The notes: generated from the sequence alone by a model not told the origin. A stretch of 64,000 bases of DNA from Mycobacterium nebraskense (GCF_002102255.1 NZ_LQPH01000125.1:1-64000), one strand, 5' to 3'; positions 31,373 through 41,487 are shown, counted from the stretch's first letter. A program made the numbers and translations.

Positions 31373-31994
31373 TGCGTGGCTGTGGCCGGGGGGATTTGCT
31401 CGGGTTAATTTTGGTGGGTGAGTGTTGCGGCGTTCGTGGCTGGGGTTGATCGGCTGCTGAGTCGCGGTCATGAGTTGTTCCCGGCCGGGGGGCCGGGTGG
31501 TGGGCAGGTGTTCGCCGCTGGGGGTCGGGTGCCGGTGCCGGAGGCCCCGGATGGCCACAGCGGTTTGACGGGTGGGGCTCGGGCCGCCGGTGGGGCGTAT
31601 CAGCAGGCGCAGGCCGGTGCGGATGGTCTTGACGGGGACTCGGGGCAGGCGGTAGCCCAAGGTGGTGAGGTTGGTGCGCAGGGCCGCGCCGGGTCGGGGT
31701 TGATTCGGGATCAGGCCCGCGCGGTGGGTGCTGCGACCGCGGGGATGGGTCGTTCGCCGGCGGGCGCGAAGTTGATCATGGCGGCCATGGATGATCATTT
31801 GGCCGCGATGCAGCGTCAGTTGGATCAGACCACGGCCGAAAACCGGCTGTTGGCGATGCGGATGCGTCAGCTGGCGGCGGGCTATCGCGGTCTGGGTGCA
31901 GGTGGGATGGGCGGCGGTATGCCCCTGTCCGGGCTGGGCGGCTTGATGTCGGGCGGCGGCGGTGGCGGCGGCCTGAGCGGGTTAAGCGGCTTGG
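31373..31994 (+). repeat. 622-bp direct repeat, copy A
   Basis: This segment covers the leader and the N-terminal 190 codons of the second tandem gene. It aligns without gaps to 32562-33183 (offset 1,189 bp) with only about five substitutions noticed, for example GGCCAC/GGCGAC near 31555 and GTTAAGC/GTTGAGC at the end. The identity includes the non-coding leader, so it reflects recent duplication or gene conversion. Confidence 0.95.
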
Positions 31995-32521
31995 GGAGCG
32001 TGCCTGGAGGGTGGAGCCGTTTGGTGGGATCGGTCCGCGGGGGCCGGGGGCCGCGGAGCGAGGAAGCGGCGCCGCGCGGCGATGTGGGGACTGCGCTGGG
32101 CGGGTTGACGCAGGATTCGTCTCCGCGTGAAGTGGCTGCAGCGATCATCCATGAGGCTCGCCGGCGCGGCTACTCGCCGCACCAGACGATCGCGATCTTG
32201 TCTACGGCGATGCAAGAAAGCGGGTTGCGTCCTCGGGCTGTGAGTCCGAATGGGTTGTGGAGAAGCATTTTCCAGCAAGACTCGGGTTATCCGGGCCGCA
32301 ATAATCCCAACACGGCGATTTCGGGATTTTTCGATCGGCTGGCCCACCATGGCGGTCCGTCGTCACCGGACATTTGGAAGTCGATCTTCTGGTTACAGCA
32401 GCGCCCGGGCGATTCGTCGGCTGAGGCGGCAGTGGCGCACGGACGTAGGGGCTATTTGAACGAGATCCAGAGTCAGTTGCCCAGGGCGACGGCGTTGTAT
32501 CGCAGCATCGCCGGAGTTTGA
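31418..32521 (+). CDS. DUF4226-type protein fused to a lytic transglycosylase-like domain
   Basis: Of 367 residues, the first 190 are the DUF4226-like module, nearly identical to that of the next gene, followed by a Gly-rich hinge. Residues about 225-365 look like a lysozyme/transglycosylase fold: EVAAAIIHEARRRGYSPHQTIAILSTAMQESGLRPRAVSPNGLWRSIFQQDSG, with the Glu of AMQESGL as the candidate catalytic residue, then WLQQRPGDSSAEAAVAHGRRGYLNEI. No signal peptide is present, so export through ESX-P is inferred. Cutting peptidoglycan glycan strands would suit secretion or mating. Confidence 0.7.
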   Translation: MSVAAFVAGVDRLLSRGHELFPAGGPGGGQVFAAGGRVPVPEAPDGHSGLTGGARAAGGAYQQAQAGADGLDGDSGQAVAQGGEVGAQGRAGSGLIRDQARAVGAATAGMGRSPAGAKLIMAAMDDHLAAMQRQLDQTTAENRLLAMRMRQLAAGYRGLGAGGMGGGMPLSGLGGLMSGGGGGGGLSGLSGLGSVPGGWSRLVGSVRGGRGPRSEEAAPRGDVGTALGGLTQDSSPREVAAAIIHEARRRGYSPHQTIAILSTAMQESGLRPRAVSPNGLWRSIFQQDSGYPGRNNPNTAISGFFDRLAHHGGPSSPDIWKSIFWLQQRPGDSSAEAAVAHGRRGYLNEIQSQLPRATALYRSIAGV

Positions 32522-32561
32522 CCACCACCACCACAACGATGTACGAGGATGCTGCGAATTT

Positions 32562-33183
32562 TGCGTGGCTGTGGCCGGGGGGATTTGCTCGGGTTAATTT
32601 TGGTGGGTGAGTGTTGCGGCGTTCGTGGCTGGGGTTGATCGGCTGCTGAGTCGCGGTCATGAGTTGTTCCCGGCCGGGGGGCCGGGTGGTGGGCAGGTGT
32701 TCGCCGCTGGGGGTCGGGTGCCGGTGCCGGAGGCCCCGGATGGCGACAGCGGTTTGACGGGTGGGGCTCGGGCCGCCGGTGGGGCGTATCAGCAGGCGCA
32801 GGCCGGTGCGGATGGTCTTGACGGGGACTCGGGGCAGGCGGTGGCCCAAGGTGGTGAGGTTGGTGCGCAGGGCCGCGCCGGGTCGGGGTTGATTCGGGAT
32901 CAGGCCCGCGCGGTGGGTGCTGCGACCGCGGGGATGGGTCGTTCGCCGGCGGGGGCGAAGTTGATTATGGCGGCCATGGATGATCATTTGGCCGCGATGC
33001 AGCGTCAGTTGGATCAGACCACGGCCGAAAACCGGCTGTTGGCGATGCGGATGCGTCAGCTGGCGGCGGGCTATCGCGGTCTGGGTGCAGGTGGGATGGG
33101 CGGCGGTATGCCCCTGTCCGGGCTGGGCGGCTTGATGTCGGGCGGCGGCGGTGGCGGCGGCCTGAGCGGGTTGAGCGGCTTGG
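32562..33183 (+). repeat. 622-bp direct repeat, copy B
   Basis: This is the partner of copy A at 31373-31994. It carries the leader and N-terminal module of the NlpC/P60 gene. Sequence departs abruptly after GGCTTGG, where each gene switches to its own C-terminal domain. Confidence 0.95.
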
Positions 33184-33647
33184 CGTCGGGGATACCGGCG
33201 TCACTGATGGGCAGCCTGAGTCGCGGCGGCGGTGAGAACGGGGGGCCGGGTGAGCAGTCGGGCGCTTCGCTTCTGGGCGGCGGTGGCAGTGGGACGGCGC
33301 TGCGGGCGGTGCAGTTCGCCGAGACCAAGTTGGGTGATCCGTACGTGTGGGGCGCGACAGGGCCGCGCCAATACGACTGCTCCGGGTTGGTGATGGACGC
33401 CTACCGGCACGCGGGGGTTCAGTTGCCGCGCATGACCTACGACATGATTCACAAAGGTATGACGGTGGATCGCGCTGAGGTGCGGGCCGGTGATCTGGTG
33501 TTTTCCAATTTCTCGAGCAGAGGGCCGGAGCATGTGCAGATGGCGGTGTCCTCGACGAAGGTCATTGAGGCGCCCACCCCGGGGGGCCACGTCCAGTATT
33601 CGGGCTTCCCGCGTGGGCATGTTGTCGTGAAAAGAATTGTCGGATAA
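32607..33647 (+). CDS. DUF4226-type protein fused to an NlpC/P60 peptidase
   Basis: The 346-residue protein has the shared N-terminal DUF4226-like module, a Gly/Ser hinge, and a C-terminal NlpC/P60 domain (about 230-345): ALRAVQFAETKLGDPYVWGATGPRQYDCSGLVMDAYRHAG with the catalytic Cys in YDCSGLV, RAGDLVFSNF, and the catalytic His in GPEHVQMAVSS. These enzymes cut peptide stems of peptidoglycan, as in RipA of mycobacteria. No Sec signal is seen. The gene ends 17 bp before eccB, so it likely belongs to the ESX-P operon and may clear a path through the wall. Confidence 0.88.
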   Translation: MSVAAFVAGVDRLLSRGHELFPAGGPGGGQVFAAGGRVPVPEAPDGDSGLTGGARAAGGAYQQAQAGADGLDGDSGQAVAQGGEVGAQGRAGSGLIRDQARAVGAATAGMGRSPAGAKLIMAAMDDHLAAMQRQLDQTTAENRLLAMRMRQLAAGYRGLGAGGMGGGMPLSGLGGLMSGGGGGGGLSGLSGLASGIPASLMGSLSRGGGENGGPGEQSGASLLGGGGSGTALRAVQFAETKLGDPYVWGATGPRQYDCSGLVMDAYRHAGVQLPRMTYDMIHKGMTVDRAEVRAGDLVFSNFSSRGPEHVQMAVSSTKVIEAPTPGGHVQYSGFPRGHVVVKRIVG

Positions 33648-33664
33648 CGATTTAACGGTGGGTA

Positions 33665-35206
33665 TTGACGGTGGTTGAGCCGGGAGTGGATAAGGACGAC
33701 GAGTCGCGCTGGCGCGGGCGCGGTCTGGGGCTTTCGACGCGGGTACAGGTGTCGGGGCACATGTTTTTCGCCCGTCGCGCGGTGGCGGCGATGACTCGGC
33801 GGCGGGTGCGGATGGAGGCCGAGCCGGGCCGGCGCCAGTCGATGGCGATGTTGGCGGGTGTGACGCTGACCGCTGTGCTGTGTCTGGGGGCGTTGTTCTG
33901 GTCGTTTGTGCGCCCGGCCGGTTCGGCGGGGCAGGCGCGGATTGTGGCCGATCAGGATTCGGGGGCGCTGTATGTGCGGGTGGGCGAGAAGCTGTATCCG
34001 GCGTTGAATTTGTCCTCGGCGCGGTTGATCGCCGGGGAGGCGGCCAGCCCGGTTCGGGTGCGCCGCAGCGAGATTGACGCAGCGCCGCGCGGGCCGCTGG
34101 TCGGTATTGCCGGCGCCCCGCAGGATATGGTGGCGACGTCGCCGGGTCGCTCGTCGTGGTTGGTGTGTGATGAGATCACCAAGGCGTTCGGGGCGGCTGC
34201 GCCTGAGCCGGTGACGGTGACCGTCATCGACGGCCAGCCCGAGCTGGGTCCACGCCGCCACGTGCTGGGCCCTGATGATGCGATGGTGCGCCGCTATGGG
34301 GATGCGGTGTGGTTGATCCGCGATGGGCGGCGCTCGTTGATCAATCAGGGTGCTCGGGCGGTGCTGTTGGCGTTGGGGCTGGGCGAGGATGCGGTGTTGG
34401 GGTCGCGCCCGATGAGCCGGGCCTTATTCGATGCGATCCCGGTGGGCCCGGAGTTGTCGGTGCCGGTGATCCCGAATGCGGGCTCGCCGGCACGGTTCGC
34501 GGGGGCGCCGGGCCCGGTGGGGACGGTGGTATCGACTCCGCAGGTGGGTGGGCAGACCGCGTATTCGGTGGTGCTCACCGATGGCGTGCAGCCGGTGTCG
34601 CCGGTGGTGGCTCAGGTGCTGCAAAATGCCGGGCCGGCCGGTGCGGTGATCCCGGTGGTGGCTGGCCCGGTGTTGGCGAAGTTGCCGGTGGTGCAAACCC
34701 TGGACTTGTCGGCGTTCCCGGCTACCCCGCCGCGGGTGATCGATAGCCAGGTCAACGCCGCGGCGTGCTGGCACTGGGAGAAGGTGAGCGGTGAGGCGCT
34801 GGCTAGCACGTCGGTCATCGCCGGCCCGAGCATCCCGGTGGCCGAGGGCCAAGTGGACAAAGTGGTGGACTTGGTGAAAGCCCCGGGGCCACAGATGCAG
34901 GCCGACCGCGTGTATCTGGGCCCTGAGTACGCCAATTACGTGGTGTCCACCGGTAATTCGCCGTCAGCGGCCACGGTGGAGTCGTTGTGGTGGATATCCG
35001 AATCAGGGGTGCGGTTCGGGGTGCCGCGCCAGGAGGACACGATGAACGCTTTGGGTTTGAAGAAGCATTCCCCGAGCCCGGCGCCGTGGCTGGCGCTGCG
35101 GCTGCTGGCCGCCGGGCCGGCGTTGTCGCGCTCTGATGCGCTGGTGCGTCACAACACGCTGCCTGTCGATGCCAACCCGGCCGAACTGGAGGTCCCGAAG
35201 TCATGA
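33665..35206 (+). CDS. eccB: ESX core component EccB
   Basis: The 513-residue protein has the EccB pattern: a cytoplasmic start with STRVQVSGHMFFARRAVAAMTRRRVRMEAEPGRRQSMAMLAG, one membrane helix (VTLTAVLCLGALFWSFV), then a large periplasmic region (RPAGSAGQARIVADQDSGALYVRVGEKLYPALNLSSARLI) with two distant Cys (WLVCDE and ACWHWEK) that form the usual disulfide. The TTG at 33665 is the start used here; a GTG at 33671 is equally possible. It anchors EccC in the ESX membrane complex. The stop overlaps the eccC start (ATGA). Confidence 0.95.
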   Translation: MTVVEPGVDKDDESRWRGRGLGLSTRVQVSGHMFFARRAVAAMTRRRVRMEAEPGRRQSMAMLAGVTLTAVLCLGALFWSFVRPAGSAGQARIVADQDSGALYVRVGEKLYPALNLSSARLIAGEAASPVRVRRSEIDAAPRGPLVGIAGAPQDMVATSPGRSSWLVCDEITKAFGAAAPEPVTVTVIDGQPELGPRRHVLGPDDAMVRRYGDAVWLIRDGRRSLINQGARAVLLALGLGEDAVLGSRPMSRALFDAIPVGPELSVPVIPNAGSPARFAGAPGPVGTVVSTPQVGGQTAYSVVLTDGVQPVSPVVAQVLQNAGPAGAVIPVVAGPVLAKLPVVQTLDLSAFPATPPRVIDSQVNAAACWHWEKVSGEALASTSVIAGPSIPVAEGQVDKVVDLVKAPGPQMQADRVYLGPEYANYVVSTGNSPSAATVESLWWISESGVRFGVPRQEDTMNALGLKKHSPSPAPWLALRLLAAGPALSRSDALVRHNTLPVDANPAELEVPKS

Positions 35207-38200
35207 AGATTGGGTTCGCGCGCAAGCAAACTGCGCAGGCGCCGCCGTTTAAGCCTGAAACCCTTGACCTGCCGACTCCACTGAAAGTGCCGCCGCCACA
35301 AAGCAAACCGCTGTGGTCGGTGGCGTTGATCATCGGCCTGCTTGCGCTGTTCGGCGGAATGATGTGGATCAGCTTCGCCAGTGGTGCGCGCTCGTTTACC
35401 GGCGCGGGGTCATTTTTCCCGCTCCTGATGGTGGGCGGGCTGGTTGCGATGCTGTTCGGTGGCCGCGGCGGGTCGCAGGAGATGTCGCGCTCGAAGCTCG
35501 ACGCGCTGCGGGCCCGGTTTTGCATGGTCATGGACGAGCTGCGAGGAACCACCTCAGAGTTGGCGGACCGGCTCGATCAGAATCACCGCTGGTATCACCC
35601 CGCACCGGGCACCCTGGAAGCGGCCGTGGGCAGTATGCGGATGTGGGAGCGCAAGCCCAACGGGTCTGATACATGGTTCGGGGTGGCCCGGGTCGGGGTG
35701 GGCATGACGGATCTGATGGAATCCAATGCCGCCGTGTTCAACGAGCCGCAGGACGCGCCGACCGATATCGAGCTCGAACCGGTGACCGGCAAGGTCCTCC
35801 AAGAGTTCATGCAATACCAGACGGTGGCCTACGGCACGCCGAAACTGGTGTCGCTGATGGTGGAGCCCGGCTATGAGCTACGCGGCCCGCGTGAGCGGGT
35901 GCTGGGCCTGATGCGCGCGATCCTGTGCGAATTGGTGTTTTTCCACGGCCCCGATCATCTGCGGCTGGTGGTGGTGACTTCTGATGCGGCCGAGTGGGAT
36001 TGGGTGAAGTGGCTACCACACGCCGGTGATCCGAAGCTCATTGACGGTGCGGGCCCGGTGCGCATGGTCTATGGGTCGGTCGCTGAGTTCCTTGACGCGC
36101 AAACTGAGGCAATGTCGCTGTCCACCCGCGGGGACTTCCGCTCGCGCCTGGGCGCGTCGAAGGACCCTATTGAGCCGTTGCCGCACACGGTGGTCGTGTG
36201 CGACACCGAAGCGGGATGGGAGCGTCTCGGAAGCTCCGAAGGCGTCGCTGGGTTGACATTTTTCGACGTGCGCGGCCTAGGCCGCGTTCCGGCGTGCCGC
36301 GACGCGCGCCGGCGAGTGTTGTACATCGGTGAGAACGCTGTCATCTCGGCGGTGCCGCGCGACCCGATGACATGGGATCCGCAGGGGAACGATCCCCAGT
36401 TTTTCGCCTACGCCGATCAGATGAGCCGCGATGAGGCCGAGACGTTCGCCGAGCGCATGGCGCGCTTCCGGCTCGCCGAGGCCTATGAGGCGATCGAAGT
36501 TGATTCCGGCAAGCAGGTGATGGCCCGAGACATCCTGTCGTACTACGGGATTGAGGACGCCGCCAATATTGATTTCGACAAGTTGTGGGGCCCGCGTAGT
36601 GACATCAACTCCCTGCAGCGGTTGAAGGTGCCACTGGGTAACCGGATGGACAACAATGAGCTGTTTTTCGTCGACATCAAGGAGGACTCGGAAGGGGGCC
36701 AGGGCCCGCACGGGGTGATGGCCGGCACGACTGGCTCGGGCAAGACGACGATGCTGCGCGCCTTCATTGAGTCTCTGATGTTGGGGCACCCGCCGCAAAA
36801 CCTGCAGTTCATGTTGGCCGACCTCAAGGGTGGCTCGGGTGTTCGGCCCTTTGCCGGGGTGCCTCACGTTTCGCAGATCATCACCGACCTCGAAGAGGAC
36901 CAGGGTTTGATGACCCGTTTCATCGACGCGCTGGATGGCGAGATCGCGCGGCGCAAAGCCTTATGCGATGTGCCTGGCGCTGATGATGTGGGGGTATACA
37001 ACAAGATCCGTGCCGATCAGCTCGCAGCGGGGGCTGCTGAGGTGTTGCCGCCGCTGCCGGTACTGGTGGTGGTCATTGACGAGTTCGCCGAACTGTTTAA
37101 GTTGATGGGTCAAGAGATTCAGGACTCGTTGTATCAGATCGCCCGCCAAGGCCGCGCGTATTGGATTCATCTGCTGATGGCCAGCCAGCAGATCGAAACT
37201 CGCGCTGAGAAGCTGCTAGAAAACGTGGGGTACCGGATGGCCCTGCAGACCAATACGACACAGTCAGCCACGGCGATCGGTGTGCCGAATGCGGTGAACC
37301 TCAAGGGTTCTGGGCAGTGCTATTTCTTGCAGGGCAGCCCCGCGAACGGCACGCTGACGAAATTTCAGGGCGAGTTCTTGTGGCGTGAGTACCGCAAGCC
37401 TGGCACGGAGGACCTCGACGACGCGCCGCAAGTGAGCGCGGCGTCAGTGAGTTATTTTGCGCCGCAACTGTTCTCCACGGACTTCACACCGTTGCCGCCG
37501 CCTGATGAGCTCGACGAGTCGCCAGCTGTGGATGGGGAAGTGGCTGATGTCGACGAGGTGACCGACGCGGGCGATAGCGAGGACGCCGAGGAGCGCAATG
37601 CGTTGATGCGCCCACAGGTGGGGCGCATCATCATCGACCAGCTGCGCCGGATTGACTTTGAGCCTTACCGGTTGTGGAAGCCGCCGCTGGATGCGCCGTG
37701 GAGCATCGAGAAACTGGTGAACACCTATCTGGGGCGGCCCTGGGACAGCGACTATGCGCGCACCCCGAACCTGGTGTTCCCTGTGGGGCTGGTGGACCGG
37801 CCATTCAAGCATGACCAGCATCCGCTGACCATTGACGTGTCGGGCCCGGGCGGCAATGTGGTGATCGTGGGTGCTCAGGGCTCGGGCAAAACGACTGCGC
37901 TGCAAGACCTGATCTGCGCGGCGGCCATGACGCACACCCCTGAGCAGGTGCAGTTTTACTGCCTGGCGTTTTCGTCGGCGGCCCTCAGTAGTGTGTCGGG
38001 GCTACCGCATGTGGGTGGTGTGTCGATGTCGCTTGATAGTGACGGTGTGCGCCGCACCGTGGCGGAGATCGCGGCGTTGCTCGCCTCGCGCAAGCGCAGC
38101 TTCGAGGCGACCGGCGTGATGTCGATGGAGGTGTTTCGCCGCCGCAAGGCTGGGCGTGAGCCCGGGGCTGTGCCTGAGGACGGTTACGGCGATGTGTTCT

Positions 38201-39429
38201 TGGTGATCGACAACTATGCGGCGATGGTTAGCGAATATGAGGCGCTCGTCGAAGACAAGGTGAACAGGATCATCAAAGAGGGGCCCACGTTCGGGATTCA
38301 CGTGGTCGCCGCGGTGACCAAGAACACCGATCTGCAGGTGACGGTGCGGGGTAACTTCGGGTCTCGGGTGGAGCTTCGTCTGGCCGACTTCAACGAAGCG
38401 ACGCTGGTGGCTAAGGCGAGACTGGCCACGGCTGTGCCGGCGCGGCCAGGGCGCGGCATGATTGGGCAAAATTACGAACGCACCGGCGTAGACCCCGTGG
38501 GGTTGCACACGTTGATGGCGCGCCCGGCGCTGGAGTCCACCGCCGCGGAGGTGTTCGATTCACGCAGTGTCGCCGAGGCTGTCAGCCGCCAGGCCGGTAG
38601 GTTCAATCCTGCACGTAAGGTGCGCAGGCTGCCAGGGCGGGTTTCGCCGGCCGAGCTGGCGGCGACAGCCGCCACCGATGATCGCACCCCCACGTCGATC
38701 GTGTGGGCGCTCGACGAGACCGAACGGCCGGTGTTTTTGGCCAGTCAGCATCTGATCATCGCCGGGCAACCCAAGTGTGGGCGCACGACGGCGTGTGCAA
38801 CATTGATGCGCGAGATTCGCAGGGTTTACGCCCCGGGCGCTGACGGCGCTACGGGGCCGGGGCTGGAAGAAACGGCCGACCGCCCCGCGGCCCAGGTGTG
38901 GCTCATTGATCCGCGCCGCCAGCTACTCAACGTGCTGGATAAGTCCTACGTGCAGCGTTTCGCCTCGACGCCGGACTCGGTCAAAGCGCGCATGGGCGAG
39001 CTGGCCGCGGTCCTTGCGCCGCGGCTGCCCAGCGACGATTTATCGGTCGATGACATCGGCCGGCGCCACTGGCAGGGTCCGGAAATCTTTTTGATCATCG
39101 ACGATTCTGAGCGGTTGCCGGTCGGCTTCGACTCACCTCTGGGGGTGATCGAACGGTTCGTGCAGGCCGGCGACGACGTCGGGTTGCACATCATCTACAC
39201 CCGCCAGTTCGCGGCGTTCATGGCGGGCCTGGGGGCCGACCCCGTGTTCAGGATGCTCAAGCAGGCCAGGGAGCCGGAGCTGATCATGGATTCCGACCCC
39301 GATCAAGGATTCGTGAAGGGCAAATGGAAAGGCCATTGGATGCCCAAGGGCCGCGGATTCTTGCTGAATACCGCCGAATCGGGCGAATCGGGAATTTATG
39401 TCCAAGTCGCTGACGCCGGCCTCGGATAG
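35203..39429 (+). CDS. eccC: ESX motor ATPase EccC (single chain)
   Basis: The 1,408-residue protein has two membrane helices (about 37-85), the stalk/DUF region, and three FtsK-like ATPase domains. Walker A of domain 1 is AGTTGSGKTTML (near 511) with an intact Walker B (LVVVIDEFAELFKL). Domain 2 has GAQGSGKTTAL (near 892) but VIDNYAAM as Walker B. Domain 3 has the altered GQPKCGRTTA (near 1187) and LIIDDSERL. One long chain, as in EccC5, contrasts with the split EccCa/EccCb of ESX-1. It recognises and drives PE/PPE and Esx dimers out. Confidence 0.97.
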   Translation: MKIGFARKQTAQAPPFKPETLDLPTPLKVPPPQSKPLWSVALIIGLLALFGGMMWISFASGARSFTGAGSFFPLLMVGGLVAMLFGGRGGSQEMSRSKLDALRARFCMVMDELRGTTSELADRLDQNHRWYHPAPGTLEAAVGSMRMWERKPNGSDTWFGVARVGVGMTDLMESNAAVFNEPQDAPTDIELEPVTGKVLQEFMQYQTVAYGTPKLVSLMVEPGYELRGPRERVLGLMRAILCELVFFHGPDHLRLVVVTSDAAEWDWVKWLPHAGDPKLIDGAGPVRMVYGSVAEFLDAQTEAMSLSTRGDFRSRLGASKDPIEPLPHTVVVCDTEAGWERLGSSEGVAGLTFFDVRGLGRVPACRDARRRVLYIGENAVISAVPRDPMTWDPQGNDPQFFAYADQMSRDEAETFAERMARFRLAEAYEAIEVDSGKQVMARDILSYYGIEDAANIDFDKLWGPRSDINSLQRLKVPLGNRMDNNELFFVDIKEDSEGGQGPHGVMAGTTGSGKTTMLRAFIESLMLGHPPQNLQFMLADLKGGSGVRPFAGVPHVSQIITDLEEDQGLMTRFIDALDGEIARRKALCDVPGADDVGVYNKIRADQLAAGAAEVLPPLPVLVVVIDEFAELFKLMGQEIQDSLYQIARQGRAYWIHLLMASQQIETRAEKLLENVGYRMALQTNTTQSATAIGVPNAVNLKGSGQCYFLQGSPANGTLTKFQGEFLWREYRKPGTEDLDDAPQVSAASVSYFAPQLFSTDFTPLPPPDELDESPAVDGEVADVDEVTDAGDSEDAEERNALMRPQVGRIIIDQLRRIDFEPYRLWKPPLDAPWSIEKLVNTYLGRPWDSDYARTPNLVFPVGLVDRPFKHDQHPLTIDVSGPGGNVVIVGAQGSGKTTALQDLICAAAMTHTPEQVQFYCLAFSSAALSSVSGLPHVGGVSMSLDSDGVRRTVAEIAALLASRKRSFEATGVMSMEVFRRRKAGREPGAVPEDGYGDVFLVIDNYAAMVSEYEALVEDKVNRIIKEGPTFGIHVVAAVTKNTDLQVTVRGNFGSRVELRLADFNEATLVAKARLATAVPARPGRGMIGQNYERTGVDPVGLHTLMARPALESTAAEVFDSRSVAEAVSRQAGRFNPARKVRRLPGRVSPAELAATAATDDRTPTSIVWALDETERPVFLASQHLIIAGQPKCGRTTACATLMREIRRVYAPGADGATGPGLEETADRPAAQVWLIDPRRQLLNVLDKSYVQRFASTPDSVKARMGELAAVLAPRLPSDDLSVDDIGRRHWQGPEIFLIIDDSERLPVGFDSPLGVIERFVQAGDDVGLHIIYTRQFAAFMAGLGADPVFRMLKQAREPELIMDSDPDQGFVKGKWKGHWMPKGRGFLLNTAESGESGIYVQVADAGLG

Positions 39430-39522
39430 ATCTGCGATGGGCCGCGCGTAAGCCCGCGGGCGTCGATACACTTTTGTCATCAGACCGGTCAATGTCCGGT
39501 CGGCTCTTTACGGGAGGGTTCC

Positions 39523-39819
39523 ATGTTTGTCGAGGCATTACCTGCGGGCATTGATGCATCCGCGTCCGGGTTGGCCGGGATCGGGGCGGCGGTAGCGGCG
39601 GGCAACGCCGCAGGAGCCGCACCCACACTGGGCGTGGTGCCGCCGGCGCCAGAGCCGGCGTCGGTTCTGTTGGCCGCGGCGTTCGGCACCCATGCCGGCG
39701 TGTATCAGGCCACCCAAGCCATCGGGGAGGTCGTCCACCAGATGTTCGTCTCGACCATGGGCATCAGCTCGGCCGACTACGCCGCCACCGAGGTCCTCAA
39801 CACCGCTGCGATGGTCTAG
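39523..39819 (+). CDS. PE-family protein
   Basis: The 98-residue protein has the PE hairpin only: FVEALPAGIDASASGLAGIGAAVAAGNAAGAAPTLGVVPPAPEPASVLLAAAFGTHAGVY, then a second helix. The secretion signal YxxxD/E appears as DYAATE near residue 86. There is no PGRS or other extension, the compact form that pairs with a PPE partner. It directly precedes the PPE gene, and a GGGAGG ribosome site lies upstream. It is an ESX-P substrate by family. Confidence 0.93.
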   Translation: MFVEALPAGIDASASGLAGIGAAVAAGNAAGAAPTLGVVPPAPEPASVLLAAAFGTHAGVYQATQAIGEVVHQMFVSTMGISSADYAATEVLNTAAMV

Positions 39820-39848
39820 GTCTAGCCCGCGGGTTAGCGCCCACAGCC

Positions 39849-41003
39849 ATGGATTACGAGCTGCCACCTGAGATCAACTCGGGCCGCATGTATGCCGGCC
39901 TGGGTTCAGCGTCTCTGATGGAATCAGCCGCCGCATGGCAGGCACTGGCCGCGCAGCTCGGGTCCGCAGGAGCGGCGTTTGGGGCGGTGATCGAAGCGCT
40001 GACCAGCACGGCGTGGGCGGGGCCCTCGTCGATGTCGATGGCGCTGTCGGCAGCCCCGTACGTGGTGTGGATGATCGAGACGGCCGCGCAATGCCAGGAA
40101 GCCGCCGCGGCCGCGGCGGCGGCCGCGGCGGCGTTCGAGGCTGCCCGGGCCGGGGTGGTGCCCCCACCGGTGATCGCCGAGAACCGGGCGCAGCTGGCGG
40201 CCCTGGTGTCGACGAACTTCATGGGGTTCAACACTCCGGCGATCATGGCCAACGAGGCTCACTACGGTCAGATGTGGTCCCAAGACACCGCGACGATGTA
40301 CGACTTCGCCGGGAATGCCTCGGGGATCACCGGCGCGCTGGTCCCGTTCGTGCCGCCAGCGCCCAACTCGGACCCGATCGGGTTGGCCGCGCAAGCGGCC
40401 GCGTTGGGCCAGTCGGGCGGCACCGCCGCCGGGCAGCAGCCGTTCAATTTCGCCAGCAGCGCGGGAAGCATGCCGGCGGGTTTGGACGGCGAATCCATGT
40501 TGTCGATGGGCCCGCAGCTGGTGAGCACGATTCCCCAAGCGCTGCAAGGGCTCTCGTCACCGCTGAGCCAGGGGTTGGGGGGCAGCGGTCTGGGCCAATT
40601 CAATTCGCTGCTGAGCCCGTTTATGAGTTTTATGAATCCGGGCATGTTCGGTGGGGGCACTGCGTCGACCTTGACCAGTGCGACCGGGCCCGGACTTGCG
40701 GGGATGGGCGGGGCAGCCTCGGAGGTGGAGGCCGTGGCGGGCCGCGCGGGATCGCTGGGCGGGTTGTCGGTGCCGGCAACCTGGACGGCCGGCGCCAGCG
40801 GGGAGTCGGCTAGTACGGCGCGGGCGGTCGCACCGGTGGCCGCCTCGGGCGGGGGCACGTCGATGGGGGCTGCACCGGCCACCACCGGGGGCTCCGGCAT
40901 GTATGGGGGCACGCCGATGGCCGCGGGTATGCACGGGCGCGGCACGGACAGCGACGGCTCACCTCGCTATGGAAAACCCGTCAAAGTGCTACGCCGACGT
41001 TAG
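39849..41003 (+). CDS. PPE-family protein
   Basis: The 384-residue protein starts MDYELPPEINSGRMYAGLGSASLMESAAAWQALAAQL, a classical PPE N-terminal domain (about 1-175), including the AWAGPSS turn and the hh helix tip recognised by EspG. The C-terminus is Gly/Ser/Ala-rich, with a conserved-looking end RYGKPVKVLRRR of the type seen in PPE-SVP-like or PE-linked PPE proteins. It follows the PE gene by 29 bp, so the pair should fold together and be exported with EspG's help. Confidence 0.95.
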   Translation: MDYELPPEINSGRMYAGLGSASLMESAAAWQALAAQLGSAGAAFGAVIEALTSTAWAGPSSMSMALSAAPYVVWMIETAAQCQEAAAAAAAAAAAFEAARAGVVPPPVIAENRAQLAALVSTNFMGFNTPAIMANEAHYGQMWSQDTATMYDFAGNASGITGALVPFVPPAPNSDPIGLAAQAAALGQSGGTAAGQQPFNFASSAGSMPAGLDGESMLSMGPQLVSTIPQALQGLSSPLSQGLGGSGLGQFNSLLSPFMSFMNPGMFGGGTASTLTSATGPGLAGMGGAASEVEAVAGRAGSLGGLSVPATWTAGASGESASTARAVAPVAASGGGTSMGAAPATTGGSGMYGGTPMAAGMHGRGTDSDGSPRYGKPVKVLRRR

Positions 41004-41116
41004 CGCCGAATTGGTGACATCATGTGCACGGAAAAATTCGTTCAAATAGCTTGCGCCGGCCGTTGCCCGGCGTTAGATCGGGCCAATAGACTGGCAACAC
41101 AGCAACGCTGAAATAA

Positions 41117-41443
<327 letters not shown>

Positions 41444-41487
41444 CCGCCAGGTCCCTACCCACTTTTACGCCAAGGAGACGTACAACC

